A stretch of 64,000 bases of DNA from Methylotenera oryzisoli_B (GTDB lineage Bacteria; Pseudomonadota; Gammaproteobacteria; Burkholderiales; Methylophilaceae), in NCBI GenBank assembly GCA_965613685.1, contig OZ277031.1, positions 310,001 to 374,000 of the forward strand, written 5' to 3'. A program made the translations under genes and the position numbers. Of the stretch, positions 27,816 through 35,656 are shown piece after piece. Below the pieces are notes generated by a model, which made no database searches, was not told the DNA's origin, and saw only the letters and a program-made list of their open reading frames with translations. The number at the start of each line of letters is the position of its first letter. The stretch's first letter is position 1.

Positions 27816-28835
27816 TTATTTCTCGTGGCCAAACACGCGTGGTTGGGTGAGCGCATCGATCAGTGGCACGCACATATTCATGATCAGTACAGAAAAAGCC
27901 ACGCCATCAGGGTAGCCGCCGTAGACCCGAATTAAATAGGTCAAGACACCCACGCCGGCGGCAAAAACCAGTTTGCCTTTGGGGGTGGTGGGGCCGCTGA
28001 CCGGGTCGGTGATGATGAAAAAAGCACACAATAAAGAAGCGCCACTGACGATGTGGAATGCCGGATTGGCATAGTGGCTAGGGTCCATCAAGTAGAAGGC
28101 GCCGGCCATGCCACTTAAAGCCAGTAAAAAAGCCGTGGGCAAATGCCAGCTGATAATCCGCTGTTGCAATAAATACAGCCCGCCTAATAAATAAGCGGCC
28201 GTTACCAATTCTTGGCCTTGCCCACCAAAATGCCCAAAGATCGGTGCCTGGCTAATGCTCGCCACGTCTTTGTTTAGCATCAGTTGGGTTTTCAAGTAGT
28301 CCAGTGGGGTGGCCGAGCTGATGGCATCCACCGTCATGGAGGCCGGCAGGGGTTGCTGGAAGATAAAGCTTAATTGCTCAGACCAGCTTAAGGGTTGAGT
28401 GGCCAGTGCTAGCGGCGCTGGCCATTTGGTCATAATCAGTGGAAAGGAAATCAGCAAGACAGCGTAGCCGACCATGGCTGGGTTAAAGGGGTTGTAACCT
28501 AAGCCGCCGTAGAGTTGTTTGGCAATGACAATGGCAAAAAACGTGCCGACCACCACCACCCACCAAGGCGCTAAGGCAGGCAGGGAAAGCGCCAGCAACC
28601 AGGCAGTGACGACGGCGCTGAGGTCCATTAAATAGGGTTGGATGGGGCGTTGACGCAGTTTCAGCAAGGCCGCTTCGGTAATCAAGGCGGTGCTGGTGGC
28701 CAATACCAGCGACACCACAATGCCGGCGCCGTAAACATAGGTGTAAGCGGCAATACCTGGCACCAACGCCAACAACACTTTGAACATGATGGTGCTGACG
28801 GTGGGTGCGTTGCTGATGTAGGGGGAACGGTTCAT
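27816..28835 (-). CDS. rnfD: electron transport complex subunit RnfD
   Basis: Polytopic NqrB/RnfD-type subunit that carries covalently bound FMN. 339 residues, about nine or ten spans. SPYISNAPTVSTIMFKVLLA (about 4-23) is the standard N-terminus, GGLGYNPFNPAMVGYAVLL (about 110-128) the core motif, and SSATPLDYLK (about 172-181) holds the Thr expected to bind FMN. DPVSGPTTPKGK (about 277-288) completes the family pattern. It overlaps no neighbour but is only 2 bp from rnfC. Confidence 0.94.
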   Translation of the reverse strand: MNRSPYISNAPTVSTIMFKVLLALVPGIAAYTYVYGAGIVVSLVLATSTALITEAALLKLRQRPIQPYLMDLSAVVTAWLLALSLPALAPWWVVVVGTFFAIVIAKQLYGGLGYNPFNPAMVGYAVLLISFPLIMTKWPAPLALATQPLSWSEQLSFIFQQPLPASMTVDAISSATPLDYLKTQLMLNKDVASISQAPIFGHFGGQGQELVTAAYLLGGLYLLQQRIISWHLPTAFLLALSGMAGAFYLMDPSHYANPAFHIVSGASLLCAFFIITDPVSGPTTPKGKLVFAAGVGVLTYLIRVYGGYPDGVAFSVLIMNMCVPLIDALTQPRVFGHEK

Positions 28836-28837
28836 TT

Positions 28838-30718
28838 TTATCCTTTATCCTGCTCACTTGTGTCGGACTCAGTGAGCTTGCGGGCTTTTTCGCGAATGGC
28901 GTCGGTCTGCTTGATTTCCGCTTGCACGCTGGGACTGACATTTTCCGTGTTTTTTGGCGCTAGCCCGGCTTGTGCCGCCGCCAGTTTGGCGGCTTTGGCA
29001 CGTTCTATGGCCGCTGCGATCAAGGCTTGTTTGTCCGCCGGCGTGACTTGAGCGTCTGCATTGCTAGGAGCCGGCTTGCTGGCGGCCGGTTCAGTCGCCG
29101 TTGGGCCGTTGGCTAACTTTTGCGCTTTAGCACGGGCAATGGCCGCAGCAATGGCGGCTTGCTTGTCTGAGACAGCGCTGTCGCTTGGCGTTGCTGATGG
29201 GGTCGCCTCGGCCGCATCGGCTTGAGCAGACGCTTCAGTTTTGTTGGCCGCCGCGCGTTCGGCATGCTTTTGCGCCCTTTCTAGTTTTTCGCGCTCTATG
29301 CGTGCCAATCTAAAATCATTGCGTTCGCGTGCCAGGTCGGCCGCTTCTTTGGCTTTATCGGCAGCAATAATTTCGCTTTTTGCGTAGCGGTAATACTGCA
29401 CCAGCGGAATGGTGCTGGGGCAGACGTAGCTGCAGCATCCGCATTCTATGCAGTCAAATAATTTGTAATCGCGGGCTTTTTCGAAGTTGTCGGATTTGGC
29501 AAACCAGTACAGTTCCTGTGGCTGCAAATTGACCGGGCAGGCATCGGCACAGCGTGAGCAGCGTATGCATGGCATGGCTGGTGGCGCTGCGGGAAATAAA
29601 TCCGGCTTGGCGGCGATAATGCAGTTGGCGGCTTTGGTGATGGGCACTTGGCTGCTGGGTAAATCGAAGCCCATCATGGGGCCACCCATGATGAAATGGC
29701 TGGTGTTGGCCTGCGCCCCACCGGCAGCGGCGATTAAATCGCTCAGTGGTGTGCCAAACAGCACCTCAAAGTTTTGCGGGCTAGCGACGTTGCCAGTAAC
29801 GGTGACGATGCGACTAATGGAAGGCTCACCAAAAGCAAAGTAGCGGTGGATAGCTAGCACCGTCGCTACGTTAAATACTTGCACGCCCAAATCGGTTGAG
29901 CGTTTGTCACTGGGAATTTCCAAGTCGAGCAACAAGTGTATGAGTCGACGGGCATCGCCACTCGGGTAGAGCGTGGGCACCACTTTGACTAAAGCTTGGC
30001 CTTGTTGGCAGGCTACTTTCATGGCCTCGCCTGCCGCCGTTTTGTTATCCTCTATGCCTATCAGGCAGGTTTCGGCGCCCAATAAATGCTTCACGATTTC
30101 TATGCCGGCGACAATTTCATCGGCACGCTCGCGCATCAGCATGTCGTCGCAAGTGATGTAGGGTTCGCATTCAGCAGCATTGATAATCAGCGTGTGTATG
30201 GGCGATTGGCTGTTGCTGCGCAATTTGATGTGGCTAGGAAAAGTGGCGCCACCTAAGCCGACTATGCCCGATAACCGTAAACTGTCGACCAGATTTTTTT
30301 TATCGCTGAGTCGCCAGTTGATGGGCTGTAATGGGCCCCATTCGTCCAAGCCATCGCAGCTTAGGGTGATGCAGGTGTCGGGTAAGCCAGATGGGTGCGG
30401 TATGACTTGCTCATCTATGGCGGTCACGGTGCCGGAAGTGGGCGCGTGTATGGCCGCTGAAACCGTGCCTTCGGCTTCCGCCAACAATTGGCCTTTAAGC
30501 ACTCGGTCGCCAACTTTGACTAATACTTTGGGTAAATACCCGACGTGTTGGCGTAGCGGCAGGACCAATGTTTTTGGTGTGCTGAGTTTGGTAATAGGCC
30601 GCGTGTTGGATTCGGCTTTATGCTCAGGCGGGTGCACGCCACCGTTAAAGGCGTAGACATCGTTATCGCGGCCTAAGCCTAGTAATAAGCGGCTGGCTAA
30701 ATTGAGTAGGGCGTTCAT
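28838..30718 (-). CDS. rnfC: electron transport complex subunit RnfC
   Basis: Peripheral NADH- and Fe-S-binding subunit. 626 residues from ATG 30716-30718, which overlaps the rnfB stop as ATGA; a longer frame would lie inside rnfB. The N-terminal barrel/biotinyl-like part (about 30-120), the nucleotide-binding GIVGLGGATFPSHIK (about 150-164) and two 4Fe-4S motifs, CIRCSRCADACPVNL (about 382-396) and CIECGCCSYVCPSTI (about 421-435), are intact. From about residue 460 it has an Ala/Lys-rich tail with two related repeats (IAAAIARAKAQKLA and IAAAIERAKAAKLA), as in long-form RsxC proteins. Confidence 0.94.
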   Translation of the reverse strand: MNALLNLASRLLLGLGRDNDVYAFNGGVHPPEHKAESNTRPITKLSTPKTLVLPLRQHVGYLPKVLVKVGDRVLKGQLLAEAEGTVSAAIHAPTSGTVTAIDEQVIPHPSGLPDTCITLSCDGLDEWGPLQPINWRLSDKKNLVDSLRLSGIVGLGGATFPSHIKLRSNSQSPIHTLIINAAECEPYITCDDMLMRERADEIVAGIEIVKHLLGAETCLIGIEDNKTAAGEAMKVACQQGQALVKVVPTLYPSGDARRLIHLLLDLEIPSDKRSTDLGVQVFNVATVLAIHRYFAFGEPSISRIVTVTGNVASPQNFEVLFGTPLSDLIAAAGGAQANTSHFIMGGPMMGFDLPSSQVPITKAANCIIAAKPDLFPAAPPAMPCIRCSRCADACPVNLQPQELYWFAKSDNFEKARDYKLFDCIECGCCSYVCPSTIPLVQYYRYAKSEIIAADKAKEAADLARERNDFRLARIEREKLERAQKHAERAAANKTEASAQADAAEATPSATPSDSAVSDKQAAIAAAIARAKAQKLANGPTATEPAASKPAPSNADAQVTPADKQALIAAAIERAKAAKLAAAQAGLAPKNTENVSPSVQAEIKQTDAIREKARKLTESDTSEQDKG

Positions 30719-31278
30719 GTGGTATGGGCGTGCATGGGGGCAATGGGAATGATGGGGTATTTCCATTTCCAGTTATCCGGTTGTTCGGCTATCGCTTGCA
30801 TGCTGATGCAATCGACTGGGCAGGGCGCAAGGCACAGTTCGCAGCCAGTGCATTCGGAAGCAATGATGGTGTGCATGTGCTTGGCCGCGCCCAATATGGC
30901 ATCAACCGGGCAAGCTTGTATGCACAGCGTGCAGCCTATGCAAGTGGCTTCATCGATGAAGGCCACGGATTTGGGTTTGGGAATACCGTGTTCGGCATTC
31001 AGCGGCTTGTATTCCACGCCCATTAAATCGGCCAGTGCGCGTGCTCCGGCATCTCCGCCCGGTGGGCATTGGTTGATGTCGGCTTCACCGGCGGCAATCG
31101 CTGTGGCATAGGGTTTGCAACCAGGGTAGCCGCATTGGCCGCATTGCGTTTGGGGCAAGATGGCATCGATGCGCGCCACCAATGGGTCGCCCTCGACTTT
31201 GAAGAGTAAGGCGGATATGCCTAAGAGCACGCCCAGTGTTAGGGCTAGGCCAAGCATAATGTATAGAGCAGTGAGCAT
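30715..31278 (-). CDS. rnfB: electron transport complex subunit RnfB (polyferredoxin)
   Basis: Membrane-anchored polyferredoxin of the Rnf complex. 187 residues: one N-terminal membrane span (about 2-24), an Fe-S motif CGQCGYPGCKPYA with a downstream Cys in QCPPGG (about 46-75), then two ferredoxin motifs CIGCTLCIQACPVDAI (about 113-128) and CTGCELCLAPCPVDCI (about 143-158). All cluster cysteines are present. Its TGA overlaps the rnfC ATG, so the two are coupled. Ten bases after rnfA. Confidence 0.95.
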   Translation of the reverse strand: MLTALYIMLGLALTLGVLLGISALLFKVEGDPLVARIDAILPQTQCGQCGYPGCKPYATAIAAGEADINQCPPGGDAGARALADLMGVEYKPLNAEHGIPKPKSVAFIDEATCIGCTLCIQACPVDAILGAAKHMHTIIASECTGCELCLAPCPVDCISMQAIAEQPDNWKWKYPIIPIAPMHAHTT

Positions 31279-31288
31279 GCGTATTAAG

Positions 31289-31882
31289 CTAGTATTTATC
31301 TAGGCCGGCAAAGCCCATGAAAGCCAAACTCATTAAGGCTGCCGTGACCATGGCGATGGCCGATCCTTTGAGCGCCATTGGTACATCGGCCGCTTCCAGG
31401 CGTTCACGCATGGAAGCAAACAGTATCAATACCAGTGAAAACCCAAGTGCCCCACCTAGACCAAAAAATAAGGACTCAATAAAGCTGTGGCTGGCCTGGG
31501 CGTTCAATAGGGGTATGCCTAGCACCGCGCAGTTGGTGGTGATTAAAGGCAAGAAGATGCCCAAGCCTTGGTAGAGTGGGGGGAAGTTTTTCTCCATGAC
31601 CATCTCGGTCAGTTGCACGACGCCGGCAATGACGACAATGAAGGAAAGGGTGCGCAGGTATTGCAGGTTATTGGCTTCCAGCAAGTAGTGATTGATGCCC
31701 CAACTGGTCATGGAGCCTATGCTTAGCACAAAGGCGGTGGCGCCAGCCATGCCTATTGACGCTTCCAGTTTTTTAGACACGCCCATAAAGGGGCATAGGC
31801 CCAATATTTTAACCAGCACGATGTTGTTAACCAGCACGGTGCCAATCAGGATCATGATGTAATGATGTAAGTCTGTGGTCAT
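31289..31882 (-). CDS. rnfA: electron transport complex subunit RnfA
   Basis: Six-span inner-membrane subunit homologous to RnfE with inverted topology. 197 residues. VNNIVLVKILGLCPFMGVSK (about 19-38) is the diagnostic motif and contains the conserved Cys that can share a membrane Fe-S centre with RnfE. Promoter-proximal gene of the unit rnfABCDGE-nth-DUF1841. The divergent gap to dapA (31883-32171) has no other gene. Confidence 0.95.
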   Translation of the reverse strand: MTTDLHHYIMILIGTVLVNNIVLVKILGLCPFMGVSKKLEASIGMAGATAFVLSIGSMTSWGINHYLLEANNLQYLRTLSFIVVIAGVVQLTEMVMEKNFPPLYQGLGIFLPLITTNCAVLGIPLLNAQASHSFIESLFFGLGGALGFSLVLILFASMRERLEAADVPMALKGSAIAMVTAALMSLAFMGFAGLDKY

Positions 31883-32096
31883 AGTCAGTTTTTGAGTGTG
31901 TGGCTAAATTATACTGTGTTTGTGCGTAGCTTAATTAGCTCACTTTAATGGGCTGTTTGGTCAAGCCTAACTTAAGCAAAAAGGAGTGCAATATACCCTT
32001 AACAAGGGGGATGCCAAAGCTTGCTTTATTATACCCATATAAGCGTATTGAATAAACGCACATTGCGCTTAGGGTTAAGGCTGCAAGGCTTGCAAC

Positions 32097-32110
32097 TTAT
32101 GCGCGCATAA
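32097..32110. repeat. 14-bp perfect palindrome TTATGCGCGCATAA
   Basis: Perfect palindrome about 10 bp upstream of the proposed dapA -35 position in the rnfA/dapA divergent gap. Position and symmetry suit a dimeric regulator site, but no family consensus is recognised. Confidence 0.4.
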
Positions 32111-32118
32111 ATTGTATT

Positions 32119-32147
32119 TTCAGCAGGCTTTTAAGTTAAAATATAAT
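32119..32147 (+). promoter_or_regulatory. probable dapA promoter
   Basis: Perfect -10 TATAAT at 32142-32147, 25 bp before the dapA ATG. The corresponding -35 at 17 bp (TTCAGC, 32119-32124) matches only three of six bases, so activation or a weak basal level is likely. Confidence 0.45.
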
Positions 32148-32171
32148 ATTCTGACTAGTTTAGGTTAGCGT

Positions 32172-33065
32172 ATGTTGCAAGCAAGTGCAGTCGCTCAGGG
32201 TAGCTTGGTGGCCATCGTCACGCCGATGTTTGAAGACGGCAGTTTAGACATCCCCTCTTTAAACGCATTGATCGAATTCCATATAGCGCAAGGCAGTGAT
32301 GGCATAGTCATCGTCGGCACCACGGGCGAATCGCCTACGGTGGATTTTGACGAGCATTGCTTGCTAATCAAAACCGCGGTTGAGCAAGTGCGTGGCCGTG
32401 TGCCTGTGATTGCCGGCACCGGCGCCAATTCAACTAAAGAAGCCATAGCGCTTACGCAAAAAGCCAAAGAGTTGGGCGTGGACGCTTGTTTGTTGGTGGC
32501 GCCTTACTACAACAAACCCACTCAAGAAGGCTTGTATCAGCACTTTAAGGCCATTGCCGATGCGGTTGCTATCCCACAAATTTTATACAATGTGCCCGGT
32601 CGGACCGGTTGCGACATCAGCAACGACACGGTTTTACGCTTGGCCCAACACACCAATATCATAGGCATCAAAGACGCCACCGGTGGCATAGAGCGCGGTA
32701 CCGATTTGTTGTTGCGTGCGCCCCAAGACTTTGCGGTATTGAGTGGCGACGATGCTACGGCCATGAGTTTGATGTTATTGGGTGGCAAGGGCGTGATATC
32801 CGTGACTGCCAATGTGGCACCAAAATTGATGCACGATATGTGCGTAGCGGCCATGGCCGGCGACGCAGTCAAAGCGCGAGGCATTAATGCCAAACTGTTC
32901 GGTTTACACCAAAAACTGTTCGTGGAAGCCAACCCCATTCCAGTGAAATGGGTCTTGCAAGAAATGGGTTTAATTAAAGCCGGCATACGCTTGCCCATGG
33001 TGCCTTTGTCTGCCGCGTACCACGATGTATTACGCGCCGCCTGCAAGCCGGCACAACTGTTGTAA
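32172..33065 (+). CDS. dapA: 4-hydroxy-tetrahydrodipicolinate synthase
   Basis: Condenses pyruvate with aspartate semialdehyde, the first committed step to lysine and diaminopimelate. 297 residues. GTTGESPTVDFDEH (about 48-61), the YYNKPTQEGLYQHF region with catalytic Tyr (about 110-123), YNVPGRTGCDIS (about 137-148), GIKDATGG with the Schiff-base Lys (about 163-170) and SGDDATAMSLMLLGGKGVIS (about 191-210) are present. AGGT is 7 nt upstream of the ATG. Followed by bamC after 50 bp, the dapA-bamC order known from E. coli. Confidence 0.96.
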   Translation: MLQASAVAQGSLVAIVTPMFEDGSLDIPSLNALIEFHIAQGSDGIVIVGTTGESPTVDFDEHCLLIKTAVEQVRGRVPVIAGTGANSTKEAIALTQKAKELGVDACLLVAPYYNKPTQEGLYQHFKAIADAVAIPQILYNVPGRTGCDISNDTVLRLAQHTNIIGIKDATGGIERGTDLLLRAPQDFAVLSGDDATAMSLMLLGGKGVISVTANVAPKLMHDMCVAAMAGDAVKARGINAKLFGLHQKLFVEANPIPVKWVLQEMGLIKAGIRLPMVPLSAAYHDVLRAACKPAQLL

Positions 33066-33115
33066 GCCAATCTAGAACGGTTTCAAACGATTTACTTTTG
33101 AGGTTAACGAAACAA

Positions 33116-34366
33116 ATGAATATCAAACACAGCGCTCTTTACCTATTGATGCTTGCCAGTTTGGCGGCGTGCGATTCCATTCCGTTCATCAATAACACCT
33201 CGGATTACAAAGGCGCGGCGCGTTCGCGTCCATTGGAAGTACCCCCGGATCTAACCGCCAGCCCAGTCAGCGATGCATACAGTATTCCTGGTAGCACCAA
33301 CTACTCCAGTTACAGCCAAGCACAAGAAGGCCAAGAAGTGGCCGTGGAAAAAGTCTTGGCCACACCCGATGGCGTGCGTTTGGAAAGGGCAGGCGCGCAA
33401 CGTTGGTTAGTGGTGAATGCGCCAGCTGAAAAGGTCTGGCCGGTGGTGTTGGAATTTTGGGCAGACCAAGGTTTTGCCGTGCGCTCAGAAAATGCGCAAT
33501 TGGGTGTGATGGAAACCGAGTGGTTGGATGCCGAGTCCATCAAAAAGGATGAGAAAGCCGGTTTGGGTGACCGTTTTGACAAGATGCTGGATAAGTTATC
33601 CGGTTACGCCGACAAGAAAAAATTTCGCACGCGTTTGGATAGAGGCGAAGAACCCAACACCACTGAGATATACATGACGCATCGCTCGGTTTCCAGCGCA
33701 CCCGATGACGGTAAAAATCGAATTAAAACGCAGTTAGGCGAAATCGATACCGGCTATAAGTTGGATAGCAAAACACCGGTAGCCGAAGACGCTAGAGAAG
33801 CCGAATACGATGCCGAATTGTTGCGTAGACTCATGGTCAAATTGGGCGTGGAAGAGCAAAAATCCAAAACCATCATGGCGCAAGGCGTGACCATTAAACG
33901 CGCCGACGTTAGAAAAGAGGCCGATGGCAGTGCTAGCCTGATATTAAACGACACATTTGATCGCGCATGGCGCCGAGTAGGCTTGGCCTTAGACCGAGTG
34001 GGTTTTGTGATTGAAGACAAAGACCGTTCTAAGGGCCTATTCTTTGTTCGCTATGCCGACGTGGATATCGACGACGGTCCTAAGAAAAAGAAAGGTTTGT
34101 TGGACACCTTAAAATTCTGGGGTAACGAAGACAAAAAAGAAAGCGCGGCTGCTGCGTCTAAAGACGATAAAAGCATGATAGAAAAATTGAAGTTCTGGGG
34201 CACCGATGACAAGGCAAAAGTAAACCCAGAAAAACAATACCGCATTAAAGTGGCGGATGGCGACAAGGATAACAGCGTGGTAACGGTGGTGGATAAAGAC
34301 GGCACACGCGTTGCCACGACCACGGCCAATCGCATTGTCGCCTTGATGTACGAGCAATTGAAATAA
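33116..34366 (+). CDS. bamC: outer membrane protein assembly factor BamC (NlpB)
   Basis: Lipoprotein of the Bam complex that assembles beta-barrel proteins. 416 residues from ATG 33116 (E. coli 344). The lipoprotein signal ends LAAC (Cys19). It is followed by the unstructured DYKGAARSRPLEVPPDLT segment that contacts BamD, then two helix-grip domains (about 85-200 and 255-410). The second domain contains an insertion of roughly 55 residues with two copies of LKFWG and runs of Lys, Glu and Asp, which largely explains the extra length. A TTG at 33098 is an unlikely start because GAGG there looks like the ribosome-binding site. Confidence 0.92.
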   Translation: MNIKHSALYLLMLASLAACDSIPFINNTSDYKGAARSRPLEVPPDLTASPVSDAYSIPGSTNYSSYSQAQEGQEVAVEKVLATPDGVRLERAGAQRWLVVNAPAEKVWPVVLEFWADQGFAVRSENAQLGVMETEWLDAESIKKDEKAGLGDRFDKMLDKLSGYADKKKFRTRLDRGEEPNTTEIYMTHRSVSSAPDDGKNRIKTQLGEIDTGYKLDSKTPVAEDAREAEYDAELLRRLMVKLGVEEQKSKTIMAQGVTIKRADVRKEADGSASLILNDTFDRAWRRVGLALDRVGFVIEDKDRSKGLFFVRYADVDIDDGPKKKKGLLDTLKFWGNEDKKESAAAASKDDKSMIEKLKFWGTDDKAKVNPEKQYRIKVADGDKDNSVVTVVDKDGTRVATTTANRIVALMYEQLK

Positions 34367-34388
34367 GCCCTCAAGTTTACTATTTCCT

Positions 34389-35162
34389 ATGCGCTTTGCC
34401 TCATTAGGCAGTGGCAGTGCTGGCAATGCCTTAGTGGTGCAGGCCGGCAGCACCTGCCTAATGTTGGATTGCGGTTTTAGTATAAAAGAAACGCTGGCCA
34501 GGTTGGCCAGGGTGCAGCTAGATCCCAGTCATATTAACGGCATCGTCATCACCCATGAGCACGATGACCATGCTGGCGGCGCCTTTAAATTTGCTGCCAA
34601 ATTCAACATTCCTGTCTGGCTAAGTTACGGCACCCTGAAAATGGTAGACCGCTACATGCCCAATCAGCACAGTCTGGATTTGCGTGTGGTGGACAGTCAC
34701 CGTGCTTTTGCCATCCAAGGTATAGAAGTCCAGCCATACCCAGTGCCGCATGACGCCCGCGAACCCATACAATGCGTGTTCTCTGATGGCGATAAGCGCC
34801 TAGGTGTGCTCACCGATGTGGGCAGAACTACGCCCCACATAGAACAAACCTTAAGTGCCTGCCATGCCTTAGTTTTAGAATGCAATCACGATGCCGGCAT
34901 GCTTAAAGTCGGGCCCTACAGTCGGTCACTTAAAGAACGCGTTGGGGGCGATTTGGGGCATTTGGAGAATTTAGCCTCGGCGAACATTCTGGCGAAATTA
35001 GATAACAGTCAATTGCAACACATCGTCGCGGCGCATTTGAGTGCAAAGAACAATACCCCGGATCTGGCCAAGCAAGCGTTGGCAGGGGTGTTAAATTGTC
35101 AAACGGATTGGGTGGCGGTAGCCGATCAGGCGCTGGGTTTGGATTGGCGTGAAATAGGCTAA
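34389..35162 (+). CDS. metallo-beta-lactamase-fold hydrolase, YycJ/WalJ-like
   Basis: 257-residue cytoplasmic MBL-fold protein. The opening MRFASLGSGSAGNALVV, ITHEHDDHAGG (zinc site, about 55-65), VPHDAREPIQCVF (about 118-130), LTDVGRTTPHIEQ (about 139-151), LECNHDAGML (about 161-170) and the late HLSAKNNTP (about 217-225) are the pattern of the YycJ/PhnP-neighbour group of phosphodiesterase/nuclease-like enzymes. The substrate is unknown. It lies 22 bp after bamC and ends at a bidirectional terminator; probably dapA-bamC-MBL are one unit. Confidence 0.88.
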   Translation: MRFASLGSGSAGNALVVQAGSTCLMLDCGFSIKETLARLARVQLDPSHINGIVITHEHDDHAGGAFKFAAKFNIPVWLSYGTLKMVDRYMPNQHSLDLRVVDSHRAFAIQGIEVQPYPVPHDAREPIQCVFSDGDKRLGVLTDVGRTTPHIEQTLSACHALVLECNHDAGMLKVGPYSRSLKERVGGDLGHLENLASANILAKLDNSQLQHIVAAHLSAKNNTPDLAKQALAGVLNCQTDWVAVADQALGLDWREIG

Positions 35163-35180
35163 GAGGAAGCGACACAAATA

Positions 35181-35207
35181 AAAAAGCCGACCAAGGTCGG
35201 CTTTTTT
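35181..35207. terminator. bidirectional rho-independent terminator
   Basis: AAAAAGCCGACC / GGTCGGCTTTTTT hairpin with a minimal CAAG-type loop and T-runs on both strands. It separates the dapA-bamC-MBL unit (plus) from the small lipoprotein gene (minus). Confidence 0.92.
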
Positions 35208-35226
35208 ATTGCGTGCAAAGAGCTAA

Positions 35227-35406
35227 TTACTTAGCAGCTTCAGCAGGAGCTGCAGCAGCTTCAGCAGCAGGAGCAGCTTCAGCAGCAGCTTCAGCAGCAG
35301 GAGCTTCAACAGCAGCAGGAGCTTCAACAGGAGCTTCAGCAGCTTTTTCGCCACAAGCAGTAACAGCAAGAGCTAATAATGCAGCAAGTAGAATAGAACG
35401 TGTCAT
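35227..35406 (-). CDS. small Ala/Glu/Pro-rich lipoprotein
   Basis: 59-residue protein. The signal MTRSILLAALLALAVTAC has a clear lipobox (Cys18). The mature ~41 residues consist almost only of Ala, Glu and Pro in irregular EAP, EAAAEAA and APAAEA repeats, ending AAK. AAGGAAA lies 4 nt upstream of the ATG. Alanine is coded almost exclusively by GCT, unlike the GCC/GCG-rich neighbours, which suggests high expression or slippage-driven growth of the repeat. Flanked by a terminator downstream and about 250 bp of AT-rich DNA upstream. No function can be named; an unstructured periplasmic spacer or envelope lipoprotein is plausible. Confidence 0.85.
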   Translation of the reverse strand: MTRSILLAALLALAVTACGEKAAEAPVEAPAAVEAPAAEAAAEAAPAAEAAAAPAEAAK

Positions 35407-35656
35407 TTTATTTCCTTAAGGTTTACAACGGGTTAAAAAAGCTTTTTCGATAGACGCTAAAAAGTTTTATCTAATAAGCAATACCGAGTGAGGCAAATTT
35501 TACCAGCAATTATAAAAAAAACCAGTATTTTTCCGCAGATAAAGGCGGATATTTGTAAAAAGTTTATTTTATTACATTTTTTTACAATTTATGAGGGTTT
35601 TTTGCTGATTTTATTAAGCATAAGCCGTGCCACTATTTATTGATTAGTCAGCCGGA
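35407..35656. other. AT-rich intergenic region upstream of the small lipoprotein
   Basis: About 250 bp with many A/T runs, including a TATAAT on the minus strand near 35510. I see no gene. It presumably holds the promoter and UP-like sequence for the small lipoprotein gene, but no -35/-10 pair is good enough to single out. The roxA stop lies at its far end. Confidence 0.5.

Noticed and set aside
35213..35419. Plus-strand Ala/Ser-rich open frame over the small lipoprotein gene
   Set aside because: It is the reverse complement of the GCT/GAA repeat. The minus strand has a signal peptide, lipobox and ribosome-binding site, and the plus strand has none.
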